Under the pieces are notes generated by a model, which saw nothing but the letters and a program-made list of their open reading frames with translations, did not search any database and was not told the DNA's origin. 12,052 nt of DNA, from assembly GCA_031283915.1 (NCBI GenBank), contig JAITAY010000189.1:1-12052 (forward strand). Direction: 5' to 3'. Source of the DNA: Tannerella sp. Its GTDB lineage: Bacteria > Bacteroidota > Bacteroidia > Bacteroidales > Tannerellaceae. Shown here one piece after another: positions 4,685-11,791 of this stretch. The position numbers and the translations under genes were made by a program. How positions within the stretch are numbered: the first letter of the stretch is position 1; each line of letters starts with the position of its first letter.

Positions 4685-7405
4685 ATGGAAATGAAAAGAG
4701 TTTATACTTTCGGAAACGGAAAAGCAGAAGGAAAAGCAGACATGAAGAATCTGCTGGGAGGAAAAGGCGCCAATCTGGCGGAGATGAATTTGATTGGTGT
4801 GCCTGTCCCTCCGGGATTTACAATCACGACAGACGTTTGTACCGAATACAACCAAATCGGAAAGGATAACGTGGTAGCCTTGTTGCGGGACGAGGTAGAA
4901 AAAGCGGTAAAGCACATTGAGACGCTGATGAACAGCAAATTCGGCGACATAGCCAACCCCTTGCTGGTCTCTGTCCGTAGCGGTGCACGCGCCTCGATGC
5001 CGGGGATGATGGACACGATCCTGAACCTCGGATTGAACGACGAAGTCGTGGAAGGGCTGGCACGCAAGATGGGTAATACCCGTTTTGCCTGGGATTCGTA
5101 TCGCCGGTTTGTGCAAATGTACGGCGACGTGGTGCTGGGCATGAAGCCGGTGAATAAAAACGACATCGACCCGTTCGAGGAAATCATCGAGGAAGTGAAG
5201 ACCGCCAAAGGCGTCAAGCTGGATAACGAATTAGAGGTGGAAGACTTGCAGGAACTCGTGAAGAAGTTCAAGGCCGCCGTCAAGGGGCGTACAGGGAAAG
5301 ATTTTCCGGTATCGGCCTATGAACAGCTCTGGGGCGCCATCTGCGCCGTATTTGATTCCTGGATGAACGAACGCGCCATCCTCTACCGCAAAATGGAAAA
5401 TATCCCTGAAGAATGGGGCACGGCCGTGACGGTACAGGCGATGGTCTTCGGCAACATGGGTAACACGTCGGCCACGGGCGTCTGTTTCTCGCGCGACGCC
5501 GGTAACGGCGAAGACGTTTTCAACGGCGAATACCTGATCAACGCGCAGGGCGAAGACGTGGTCGCCGGTATCCGCACGCCCCAGCAGATCACCAAGGCCG
5601 GTTCGCAGATATGGGCAGAACGGGCTACCGTCAGCGAAGCCGATCGGGTCGCCAACTACCCGTCGATGGAAGAAGCCATGCCGGAGATTTTCAAGGAGCT
5701 TGACGCCATCCAGACCAAGCTCGAAAACCATTACCGCGACATGCAGGACATGGAATTTACCGTGCAGGAAGGCAAGCTGTGGTTCCTGCAAACGCGCAAC
5801 GGCAAACGGACGGGCGCCGCGATGGTGAAAATCGCCATGGACTTGCTCCACCAGGGCATGATCGAAGAGAAGACAGCGCTCCAGCGAATCGAACCGAACA
5901 AACTGGACGAACTGTTGCACCCCGTTTTCGACAAGAAAGCCTTGCAGAAAGCGACTGTATTGACAAAAGGCTTGCCGGCATCGCCGGGCGCCGCCACCGG
6001 TCAAATTGTTTTCTTCGCCGACGACGCCGCGGCATGGCATAAGGCCGGTAAAAAAGTCGTGCTTGTACGCATTGAAACCTCGCCCGAAGACCTGGCCGGC
6101 ATGGCCGCTGCCGAAGGCATCCTGACGGCGCGCGGCGGCATGACCTCCCATGCGGCGGTAGTAGCCCGCGGGATGGGCAAGTGCTGCATATCGGGCGCCG
6201 GCGCACTGAACATCGACTACAAGAAAAAAACGGTGGAAGTAAACGGAAAAATACTGAAAGAAGGCGATTACATCTCTATTAACGGGACAACCGGTGAAAT
6301 GTTTGAGGGGCAAATCCCCACGCAGGATCCGGAACTGACCGGCGATTTCAACGAACTGATGCAACTGGCCGACAAGTATACGAAAATGTCCGTTCGCACC
6401 AACGCCGATACACCGCAGGACGCCTTGCAGGCACGCCGCTTCGGCGCCGTGGGAATCGGGCTTTGCCGTACCGAACACATGTTCTTTGAAGGCGAAAAGA
6501 TCAAGGCCATGCGCGAAATGATTTTGGCCGAAGATACAGAGGCGCGCAAGAAAGCCTTGAGTAAGTTACTGCCCTACCAGCAGGCCGATTTTGAAGGCAT
6601 CTTCCGCGCCATGGCCGGCTATCCGGTGACGGTTCGCCTGCTCGACCCGCCGTTGCACGAGTTCGTGCCGCATGATACCCGGGGACAGCAGGAACTGGCC
6701 GATGCAATGGGCGTCGATGTCGATGTCGTCGTACGGCGTGTGGAAGCCCTGCACGAAAACAACCCCATGCTCGGACATCGCGGGTGCCGTTTGGGCAATA
6801 CCTATCCCGAAATCACGGAGATGCAGACACGCGCCATCCTCGGCGCCGCGCTTGCCCTGAAAAAGGAAAACGTGACGACGTATCCTGAAATCATGGTGCC
6901 GCTGACCGGTATCCTGCATGAGTTCCTTGCCCAGGAGAAAATTATCCGCGCGACGGCTACCCAACTCTTCAAAGAGGTCGGCGATACGATCGAGTACAAG
7001 GTAGGTACGATGATTGAAATCCCGCGTGCAGCCTTGACCGCCGACCGGATCGCCTCGGCCGCCGAGTTCTTCTCTTTCGGGACAAACGATTTAACGCAAA
7101 TGACGTTCGGTTATTCGCGCGACGACATCGCTTCTTTCCTTCCCATTTATCTGGAAAAGGAAATCTTGAAATCCGACCCCTTCCAGGTGCTCGACCAGAA
7201 AGGGGTAGGGCAGTTAGTACGCATGGCTACCGAAAAAGGACGTACCATTCGTCCGGATTTGAAATGTGGCATTTGCGGCGAACATGGCGGCGAGCCTTCG
7301 TCTGTCAAATTCTGTCACACAGTCGGATTGAACTATGTCAGTTGTTCGCCTTTCCGCGTGCCGATAGCCCGGATCGCAGCCGCACAGGCAGCAATCGAAG
7401 CATAA
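4685..7405 (+). CDS. ppdK: Pyruvate, phosphate dikinase
   Basis: Reversible cytoplasmic enzyme: phosphoenolpyruvate + AMP + pyrophosphate to pyruvate + ATP + phosphate. In anaerobes it runs glycolytically or for gluconeogenesis. The chosen start (MEMKRVYTFGNG, 906 residues) matches the family N-terminus; ATG 4691 is an alternative two codons later. Domain order is clear: an N-terminal ATP-grasp nucleotide-binding half (GGKGANLAEM near residue 25), the swivelling phosphohistidine domain with catalytic His489 in GGMTSHAAVVARG, and the C-terminal PEP/pyruvate TIM barrel with GTNDLTQMTFGYSRDD from residue 799 and the acid/base Cys864 in CGICGEHGGEP. These correspond to His455 and Cys831 of the Clostridium symbiosum enzyme with a shift of about 33 residues. 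It has its own promoter and terminator, so it is a single-gene unit. Confidence 0.98.
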   Translation: MEMKRVYTFGNGKAEGKADMKNLLGGKGANLAEMNLIGVPVPPGFTITTDVCTEYNQIGKDNVVALLRDEVEKAVKHIETLMNSKFGDIANPLLVSVRSGARASMPGMMDTILNLGLNDEVVEGLARKMGNTRFAWDSYRRFVQMYGDVVLGMKPVNKNDIDPFEEIIEEVKTAKGVKLDNELEVEDLQELVKKFKAAVKGRTGKDFPVSAYEQLWGAICAVFDSWMNERAILYRKMENIPEEWGTAVTVQAMVFGNMGNTSATGVCFSRDAGNGEDVFNGEYLINAQGEDVVAGIRTPQQITKAGSQIWAERATVSEADRVANYPSMEEAMPEIFKELDAIQTKLENHYRDMQDMEFTVQEGKLWFLQTRNGKRTGAAMVKIAMDLLHQGMIEEKTALQRIEPNKLDELLHPVFDKKALQKATVLTKGLPASPGAATGQIVFFADDAAAWHKAGKKVVLVRIETSPEDLAGMAAAEGILTARGGMTSHAAVVARGMGKCCISGAGALNIDYKKKTVEVNGKILKEGDYISINGTTGEMFEGQIPTQDPELTGDFNELMQLADKYTKMSVRTNADTPQDALQARRFGAVGIGLCRTEHMFFEGEKIKAMREMILAEDTEARKKALSKLLPYQQADFEGIFRAMAGYPVTVRLLDPPLHEFVPHDTRGQQELADAMGVDVDVVVRRVEALHENNPMLGHRGCRLGNTYPEITEMQTRAILGAALALKKENVTTYPEIMVPLTGILHEFLAQEKIIRATATQLFKEVGDTIEYKVGTMIEIPRAALTADRIASAAEFFSFGTNDLTQMTFGYSRDDIASFLPIYLEKEILKSDPFQVLDQKGVGQLVRMATEKGRTIRPDLKCGICGEHGGEPSSVKFCHTVGLNYVSCSPFRVPIARIAAAQAAIEA

Positions 7406-7437
7406 TGATGCTGCGGCATCGCGTGGCTTGATTTCAT

Positions 7438-7486
7438 AACAGCCTGATTATACTTGCTTCGCCTGTATGATCGGGCTGTTCTTTTT
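7438..7486 (+). terminator. Intrinsic terminator of ppdK
   Basis: A 16-bp stem (AACAGCCTGATTATAC at 7438-7453 with GTATGATCGGGCTGTT at 7465-7480), fully paired if two G-U pairs are allowed, has an 11-base loop and is followed by CTTTTT. It lies 33 bases after the ppdK stop codon. Confidence 0.9.
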
Positions 7487-7550
7487 GGATGGGAAGCAAA
7501 CAGGCCGGCAAATTCTCCCGCATTGGTACGATTGCCCTGTATGCATAAAG

Positions 7551-7730
7551 AGGTAGTTAGTAGATAGTAGTTAGTAGAGGGCGGTTGGCAGGAAAGCGGC
7601 AGTTGGAGGGAAAGGCGTAAAAGTGAGGGTTTGAGCGGACAACTTCGTCGTATCACAGAGCTACCGATTACTATTCTACTAACTACTAACTACTAACTAC
7701 TAACTACTAACTACTAACTACTAACTACCT
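7551..7730. repeat. 180-bp element bounded by inverted heptanucleotide repeats
   Basis: The left arm, 7551-7578, begins AGGTAGTTAGTAG and the right arm, 7675-7730, ends CTACTAACTACCT, a perfect 13-bp inverted match at the outer ends. A second inner match pairs TAGTAGTTAGTAGA (7565-7578) with TCTACTAACTACTA (7675-7688). The arms are separated by about 96 bases with no gene. In an otherwise gene-free interval (7406-7828) this could be a miniature non-autonomous element, a long-range hairpin, or an inverted expansion of a simple repeat. No target-site duplication was recognised. Confidence 0.8.
7678..7726. repeat. Heptanucleotide tandem repeat, seven perfect copies
   Basis: Seven exact copies of ACTAACT run from 7678 to 7726 and end in ACCT. 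The period of seven is not a multiple of three and no reading frame of note crosses it. It forms the right arm of the larger inverted-repeat element and lies 47 bases upstream of the peptidase promoter, so copy-number variation could alter promoter context. Confidence 0.95.
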
Positions 7731-7772
7731 GTTTTTTGTTTTTGCGCAAAATCTTCCCGCGTGCAGTATATA

Positions 7773-7805
7773 TTGCAACCGTATCGTATTTTTAAGCTAT
7801 CTTTG
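7773..7805 (+). promoter_or_regulatory. Promoter of the C11 peptidase gene
   Basis: A TTG at 7773-7775 and TATCTTTG at 7798-7805 (perfect TAnnTTTG) are spaced 22 bases apart. The expected start near 7812 gives a short leader of about 17-26 bases, depending on which ATG (7829 or 7838) is used. Confidence 0.65.
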
Positions 7806-7828
7806 CCGCATATTTACGATATAAAGTA

Positions 7829-8971
7829 ATGATATTGATGAAAAGAGCGATCGTTTATTTCCTTTTTCTCCTGCTGGGTGTGACGAGTTGTTGCAAGGAA
7901 GAACAGTTGGTTGAAGAAGGGCGTACCGTACTGGTTTACATGATAGCCAGCAATCTGGGAGACTATCTGGATGGAAATATTGAGGACATGATTCAAGTCG
8001 CAACTGCCAACAATCTGAATGGCGGGAACTTGCTTGTCTTTTATTCCAGAAATTCGTCTTCAGCCGAGCTGTTTGAAATAAGAGAAGGTTCCGGCCGCGT
8101 AGTGACACGCTTTCATGTGAAGGATTACGAGAACAGGAGTGGCGTTTCGTCCGCCACGCTGAATGAGGTGATTGCTGAGGTAATCAGAATGTATCCGAAT
8201 AAAAGCTACGGATTGATTCTTTCCAGTCACGGGACGTCGTGGCTGCCTTCTGACATCAGTACCGGACTGCGTTCTTTCGGTGAGGAAAACGGAAAGAAAA
8301 TGGAGATTTACGACTTGGCGGCCGCACTGCCCGATCATCTGTTCGACTTTGTGATTTTCGATGCGTGCAGCATGGCTTCCGTCGAATGTGTCTACGAACT
8401 GCGCAACAAGACAAAATACGTCGTCGCTTCGCCCTCCGAAACCATGAGGTACGGATTTCCCCATCACAAGACACTTCCGTATCTGTTCACGAAAGAAGCT
8501 GATCTTGAAAATGTAATTAAAAACTTTTATGAGTTCTACCAGAATGAGTTTGGCGACGGTTATCAAAAGTATCCTTACGGCAATATCTCCATCACAAAGA
8601 CAGACGAACTGGAAGAACTGGCGGCCATCACGCGGGAAATCATGGCGGAAGCGGGCGATAAGGCTATTTTTTCGCCGCCTTATCCGGACTGGCAGGTTTT
8701 GACCAATCTAAGGACGGCGTCAACGAAGTTGTATGATTTTGACGACGTGATCGGCCGGATTGCAACCGAGGAACAGTATGCCCGTTTTACTGCCTGTATG
8801 GAAAAGGCGATCACGGGCAAATATGCGACGGCTGCGACTTATTCCTCAAACATTGGCGTGATTCCCGTGACGCATTTCTCCGGCCTGTCGGTCTATCCGT
8901 GTCAGGCGCCTTTGACGCAGTTGAATGAATGGTACAAGCGGCTGGAATGGTCTAAAGCCGTTTATAACTAA
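7829..8971 (+). CDS. Clostripain-family (C11) cysteine peptidase, lipoprotein
   Basis: Predicted secreted cysteine endopeptidase of family C11, whose members usually cleave after Arg or Lys. The signal peptide ends in a lipobox (GVTSC, lipidated Cys21), and the residues after it, CKEE, resemble the Bacteroidetes surface-export signal of K followed by two acidic residues, so the protein is probably displayed on the cell surface. The catalytic dyad is visible: His134 in LILSSHGTSW and Cys180 in FDACSMASVE. These sit within a residue of the H133/C179 pair of the Parabacteroides merdae enzyme PmC11. Length (380 residues) fits the family. ATG 7838 (MKRAIVYFLF) is an equally plausible start and gives a more typical signal peptide. 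A promoter with TATCTTTG precedes it, and a secreted protein of unknown function follows after 107 bases. Confidence 0.9.
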   Translation: MILMKRAIVYFLFLLLGVTSCCKEEQLVEEGRTVLVYMIASNLGDYLDGNIEDMIQVATANNLNGGNLLVFYSRNSSSAELFEIREGSGRVVTRFHVKDYENRSGVSSATLNEVIAEVIRMYPNKSYGLILSSHGTSWLPSDISTGLRSFGEENGKKMEIYDLAAALPDHLFDFVIFDACSMASVECVYELRNKTKYVVASPSETMRYGFPHHKTLPYLFTKEADLENVIKNFYEFYQNEFGDGYQKYPYGNISITKTDELEELAAITREIMAEAGDKAIFSPPYPDWQVLTNLRTASTKLYDFDDVIGRIATEEQYARFTACMEKAITGKYATAATYSSNIGVIPVTHFSGLSVYPCQAPLTQLNEWYKRLEWSKAVYN

Positions 8972-9005
8972 GGGATGGAAAATAAATAGTATATAACGCA
9001 TTAAA

Positions 9006-9053
9006 GTCCCGCAGGGGACCGAATATCGGTAGCTGAATTAGCTCCGAATTTTT
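9006..9053 (+). terminator. Hairpin pair, possible weak terminator or intergenic repeat
   Basis: GTCCC/GGGAC (9006-9019, loop GCAG) is followed by a second stem, CGG-T-AGC with GCTCCG (9027-9046), and AATTTTT. The second hairpin with its T-tract could end the peptidase transcript. From memory, the GTCCCGCAGGGGAC-then-GAATAT arrangement resembles short dispersed intergenic sequences common in Bacteroides-type genomes. The stems are short, so read-through into the next gene is likely. Confidence 0.4.
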
Positions 9054-9078
9054 CAACAAACAATTAAAATAATAAAGT

Positions 9079-9714
9079 ATGTTACATTATCAAAGAAATC
9101 AAACCGGCCGTTTTTTGAGAAACGGCATAAGAAGAGCCATCGCTCTTTTACTGTGTATGACGGTACTATCGGTATTGTCAGTGGCGACTTTTGCGCAGCA
9201 GACCGGACAGCAGGCTACTCAGAAGCCTTCTTCTGCAACCTCTGCCAATGAACAGCTAAGAACCAAATTAGCCCGATACGTAGCAGAAGGCAAAGTTTTT
9301 GAAGCGGATAAAATCAAAGACTTTAACAAAGCTTCCGAATTTGGGGGATTTTTGGGAGAAAATGCTGTAGGACACATGTATGAAGGAAAAAACTATTCTC
9401 TCGTTATCAGTTTTGAACCTGTCGGCGAATCCGGAGAAAGGATATGTGATTTTTTACTGGATGACAAGGGCAAACTGGGCGTCTCCGGCAGGTCCTACAT
9501 GGATTGTGCCATCTATAAAAACGGGAAAAAGAACAGTGATGGTTCCTATACGGGCGAGGAGGTCTGTAACAGTGTTTCGGTCGTCAAGCTAAAAACCCCC
9601 GAATCCGACTGTATGGTTGTATATCCTGTTGTGAAAGCATGGAAAAAAGACGCAAACGGCAAATTTATCGAAACGGATGCCACTGGCTTAGCCTGGTATG
9701 ACTACTGCCCGTAA
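9079..9714 (+). CDS. Secreted protein of unknown function
   Basis: The 211-residue protein has a long positively charged N-terminus and a hydrophobic core (about residues 20-37) ending ATFAQ, consistent with signal peptidase I cleavage after Ala39. A Gln/Ser/Thr-rich linker (about 40-57) follows, then a compact domain of about 150 residues. The mature part has five cysteines (123, 143, 163, 178 and 210), enough for disulfides in an exported protein; the first three are spaced exactly 20 apart. It ends LAWYDYCP. I recognise no family. It lies 107 bases downstream of the C11 peptidase in the same orientation with no clear promoter of its own, so co-transcription is plausible. A role as substrate, inhibitor or partner of the peptidase is only a guess. 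Confidence 0.8.
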   Translation: MLHYQRNQTGRFLRNGIRRAIALLLCMTVLSVLSVATFAQQTGQQATQKPSSATSANEQLRTKLARYVAEGKVFEADKIKDFNKASEFGGFLGENAVGHMYEGKNYSLVISFEPVGESGERICDFLLDDKGKLGVSGRSYMDCAIYKNGKKNSDGSYTGEEVCNSVSVVKLKTPESDCMVVYPVVKAWKKDANGKFIETDATGLAWYDYCP

Positions 9715-9785
9715 AACAGATATTCAAATTTCACATTTTCAATCTAAAATGACCGGCAAATAAGAAGAAATCATCTGAAACAGCC

Positions 9786-9849
9786 TTATACTCAAAAGGA
9801 ATTGATTTGCGAAAAATACAAGTTGCAAACCATTTTTATTTGAGTATAA
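9786..9849. repeat. 11-bp perfect inverted repeat
   Basis: TTATACTCAAA at 9786-9796 is the exact reverse complement of TTTGAGTATAA at 9839-9849, with 42 bases between. It lies in the stretch 9715-10069, which has no confident gene. It could form a hairpin in RNA or be a protein-binding or insertion remnant; nothing decides among these. A doubtful small ORF starts within it. Confidence 0.6.
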
Positions 9850-9968
9850 CGGCAACTATACTGTCGGTAATGTGGGCGACAGCTCCTTTGTTGCTATCGT
9901 CGTACGGAGAGACAAACGGCGAAGAGAAGCAAATAAAAAACTGCAAGACGATGGCGGGGCAGGTGTAG
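9807..9968 (+). CDS. Doubtful 53-residue membrane or exported peptide (TTG start)
   Basis: A TTG at 9807 follows AAAAGGA (9794-9800) by six bases and opens a frame to TAG 9966-9968. The product would begin MRKIQVANHFYL, contain a hydrophobic segment (about residues 9-32, with SITATILSVMWATAPLLL) and end in a polar tail KNCKTMAGQV, which suggests a small membrane or secreted peptide. Against it: no ATG is available, its 3' end overlaps the terminator hairpin at 9935-9998, and other frames are also open here. No family is recognised. Confidence 0.22.
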   Translation: MRKIQVANHFYLSITATILSVMWATAPLLLSSYGETNGEEKQIKNCKTMAGQV

Positions 9969-9998
9969 AACCTCTCCATACATCGTCTGCAGTTTTTT
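9935..9998. terminator. Bidirectional intrinsic terminator
   Basis: AAAAAACTGCA plus GACGATG (9935-9953, one bulged A) pairs with CATCGTC plus TGCAGTTTTTT (9981-9998), giving an 18-bp stem that is T-rich at the exit on both strands. On the minus strand it follows the stop of the acyl-CoA dehydrogenase gene by about 70 bases; on the plus strand it would catch transcripts from the secreted-protein gene. It therefore separates the two convergent units. Confidence 0.85.
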
Positions 9999-10069
9999 GT
10001 TACATGGATAAAGGGTCATTCCTTACATCCGGCTCACGTTGTGCCGCGTAATGTGCCCCTGGGAGAATC

Positions 10070-11785
10070 TCATCCGTTTGACGAGAGTTTGTAGTACGTC
10101 AAACTTGCGCGGTCGAAATTCGTTATGTAAGCATGTATCTTTTCGACTTCGGCCTGTCCGTAACGAATGTACACTTCGGCCGAACGACGGAATAGGTCGT
10201 CTTTACCGGCGTCCTGCAGGAGGAGGTAACCCATCACGCAGTGCGCGGCAGCCTCCACCAGACGACGCGCCTGAAAATCGATGTATTCACTGTCTTTCGT
10301 TTCCGTGACAAGCGATACGAGCGTTTCATATTTGGCGGTCATGTCGACCAGTTTCCGTTTCAGAGGCTCCAGTTCCGGCTTGCAGTCGAGCGCCTCGTAA
10401 GTGCGGATTTGATTCAGGTAAGTGCCGGTCGTGACGTGACGGATGGCGGCTACAACCTGCAACTGCGTCGTTCCTTCGTAAATGTTCGTGATGCGGGCGT
10501 CGCGGTAGAGGCGTTCGCACGTATAGTCCTTCATGAATCCCGAACCGCCGTGTATCTGAATGGCGTCATACGTGTTCTGGTTGGCATACTCGGTTGTCAT
10601 CCCTTTCCCCATCGGAGTGAAAGCATCGGCCAGCCGTGCGTATTGTTTCATTTCCTGACGTTCACCCGCTTCCAGTTTGCGCTCCTTTGAGATATTTTCG
10701 AGCGCCTTGTAAATATCCACGAAACGGGCGGTTTCGTAAAGCATGGCACGCGAGGCATCCGCTTTGGCACGCATCAGCGCCACCATCTCGTAGACGGCCG
10801 GAAATTCGATAATCGCCTTGCCGAACTGCTTGCGTTCCTGCGCATATGCATAACCTTCCCGGTAAGCGGCTTCGCACAGTCCCACGGCCTGCGCCATGAT
10901 CCCCAGCCGCGCGCTGTTCATCAACGCCATCACGTATTTGATAAGTCCCAACCGGCGTTCGCCGCAAAGCTCGGCACGGGCGTTCCGGAAAACCAGTTCG
11001 CAGGTGGGCGAGCCTTTGATGCCCAGTTTGTTCTCGATGCGACGGACGTTTACGCCGCCATGGCGCTTGTCATAGATAAACATGGAAAGGCCGCGTCCGT
11101 CTTTCGTTCCTTCTTCCGAACGGGCAAGCACGAGGTGTATGTCGGAATCGCCATTGGTAATAAACCGCTTGACGCCGTTCAGGTACCAGCAGTTGTCCGT
11201 TTCGCTGAAGGTGGCCTTCAACATCACCGACTGCAAGTCCGAACCGGCATCCGGCTCCGTCAAGTCCATCGACATGGTTTCACCGGCGCAGACGCGGGGC
11301 AGGAAACGTTGGCGCTGGTCGTCGTTACCAAATTCGTACAGCGTCTCGGCGCAGTCCTGCAGCCCCCAGAGGTTTTCGAAACTGGCATCGGCACGCGAAA
11401 CCATGTCGGCCGCCATGATATAGGGTACGATGGGGAAATTCAGCCCGCCGTATTTCCGCGGAATGGCGATTCCCATCAGGCCGGCCTTGCGGACGGCATC
11501 CAGATTGACCTGCGTCCCGGAAGCGTACGTGACGCGCCCGTTATGAACCGCCGGGCCTTCCTGGTCTACGCTTTCCGCATTGGAAGCGATCGTCTCCGCA
11601 CAGATTTCACCGACGATTTCCAGCACTTTTTCATAGCTGTCCATGGCGTCCTCAAAGTCAACCGGTGCATAGTCGTACACATCCCTGTCGGCAAAGTTAC
11701 ACTCTTTCAATTCTACAATCCGCTTCATCAAAGGATGATGAAGATGATGCTTGTATACGTTCGTATCTAAAAAATAGTTTGCCAT
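10070..11785 (-). CDS. Acyl-CoA dehydrogenase
   Basis: FAD-dependent flavoenzyme introducing the 2,3 double bond in acyl-CoA (or the reverse reduction during fermentation), passing electrons to or from ETF. At 571 residues it belongs to the longer Bacteroidetes type. The N-terminal helical domain spans about 35-155, the central beta domain carries MSMDLTEPDAGSD (about 168-180), the C-terminal helical domain includes ERKQFGKAI, and IHGGSGFMKDY precedes the catalytic-base motif NIYEGTTQLQ with Glu437. An AcdB-like C-terminal extension of about 100 residues follows. The position of the glutamate matches short/medium-chain enzymes. The ATG start lies six bases after the etfA stop, so they share an operon. 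Whether it acts in beta-oxidation or as a crotonyl/butyryl-CoA-type reductase cannot be told from sequence alone. Confidence 0.95.
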   Translation of the reverse strand: MANYFLDTNVYKHHLHHPLMKRIVELKECNFADRDVYDYAPVDFEDAMDSYEKVLEIVGEICAETIASNAESVDQEGPAVHNGRVTYASGTQVNLDAVRKAGLMGIAIPRKYGGLNFPIVPYIMAADMVSRADASFENLWGLQDCAETLYEFGNDDQRQRFLPRVCAGETMSMDLTEPDAGSDLQSVMLKATFSETDNCWYLNGVKRFITNGDSDIHLVLARSEEGTKDGRGLSMFIYDKRHGGVNVRRIENKLGIKGSPTCELVFRNARAELCGERRLGLIKYVMALMNSARLGIMAQAVGLCEAAYREGYAYAQERKQFGKAIIEFPAVYEMVALMRAKADASRAMLYETARFVDIYKALENISKERKLEAGERQEMKQYARLADAFTPMGKGMTTEYANQNTYDAIQIHGGSGFMKDYTCERLYRDARITNIYEGTTQLQVVAAIRHVTTGTYLNQIRTYEALDCKPELEPLKRKLVDMTAKYETLVSLVTETKDSEYIDFQARRLVEAAAHCVMGYLLLQDAGKDDLFRRSAEVYIRYGQAEVEKIHAYITNFDRASLTYYKLSSNG

Positions 11786-11791
11786 AGTTTT

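Noticed and set aside
5231..6478. 415-codon minus-strand frame inside ppdK
   Set aside because: It lies wholly within the conserved PpdK frame, including the phosphohistidine motif. Antisense openness follows from GC-rich third positions.
7489..7546. Short ATG frame after the ppdK terminator
   Set aside because: Only about 18 codons, no ribosome-binding site and no promoter.
9806..10051. Open frame containing GNVGDSSFVAIV, reminiscent of a PP2C phosphatase motif
   Set aside because: The likeness covers only about a dozen residues, there is no suitable start, the surrounding sequence has no other PP2C motif, and the frame crosses a terminator hairpin; most likely chance, at best a degraded remnant.
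11060..11770. 236-codon plus-strand frame antisense to the acyl-CoA dehydrogenase gene
   Set aside because: The dehydrogenase frame carries all expected motifs; the antisense product has no motif or start context.
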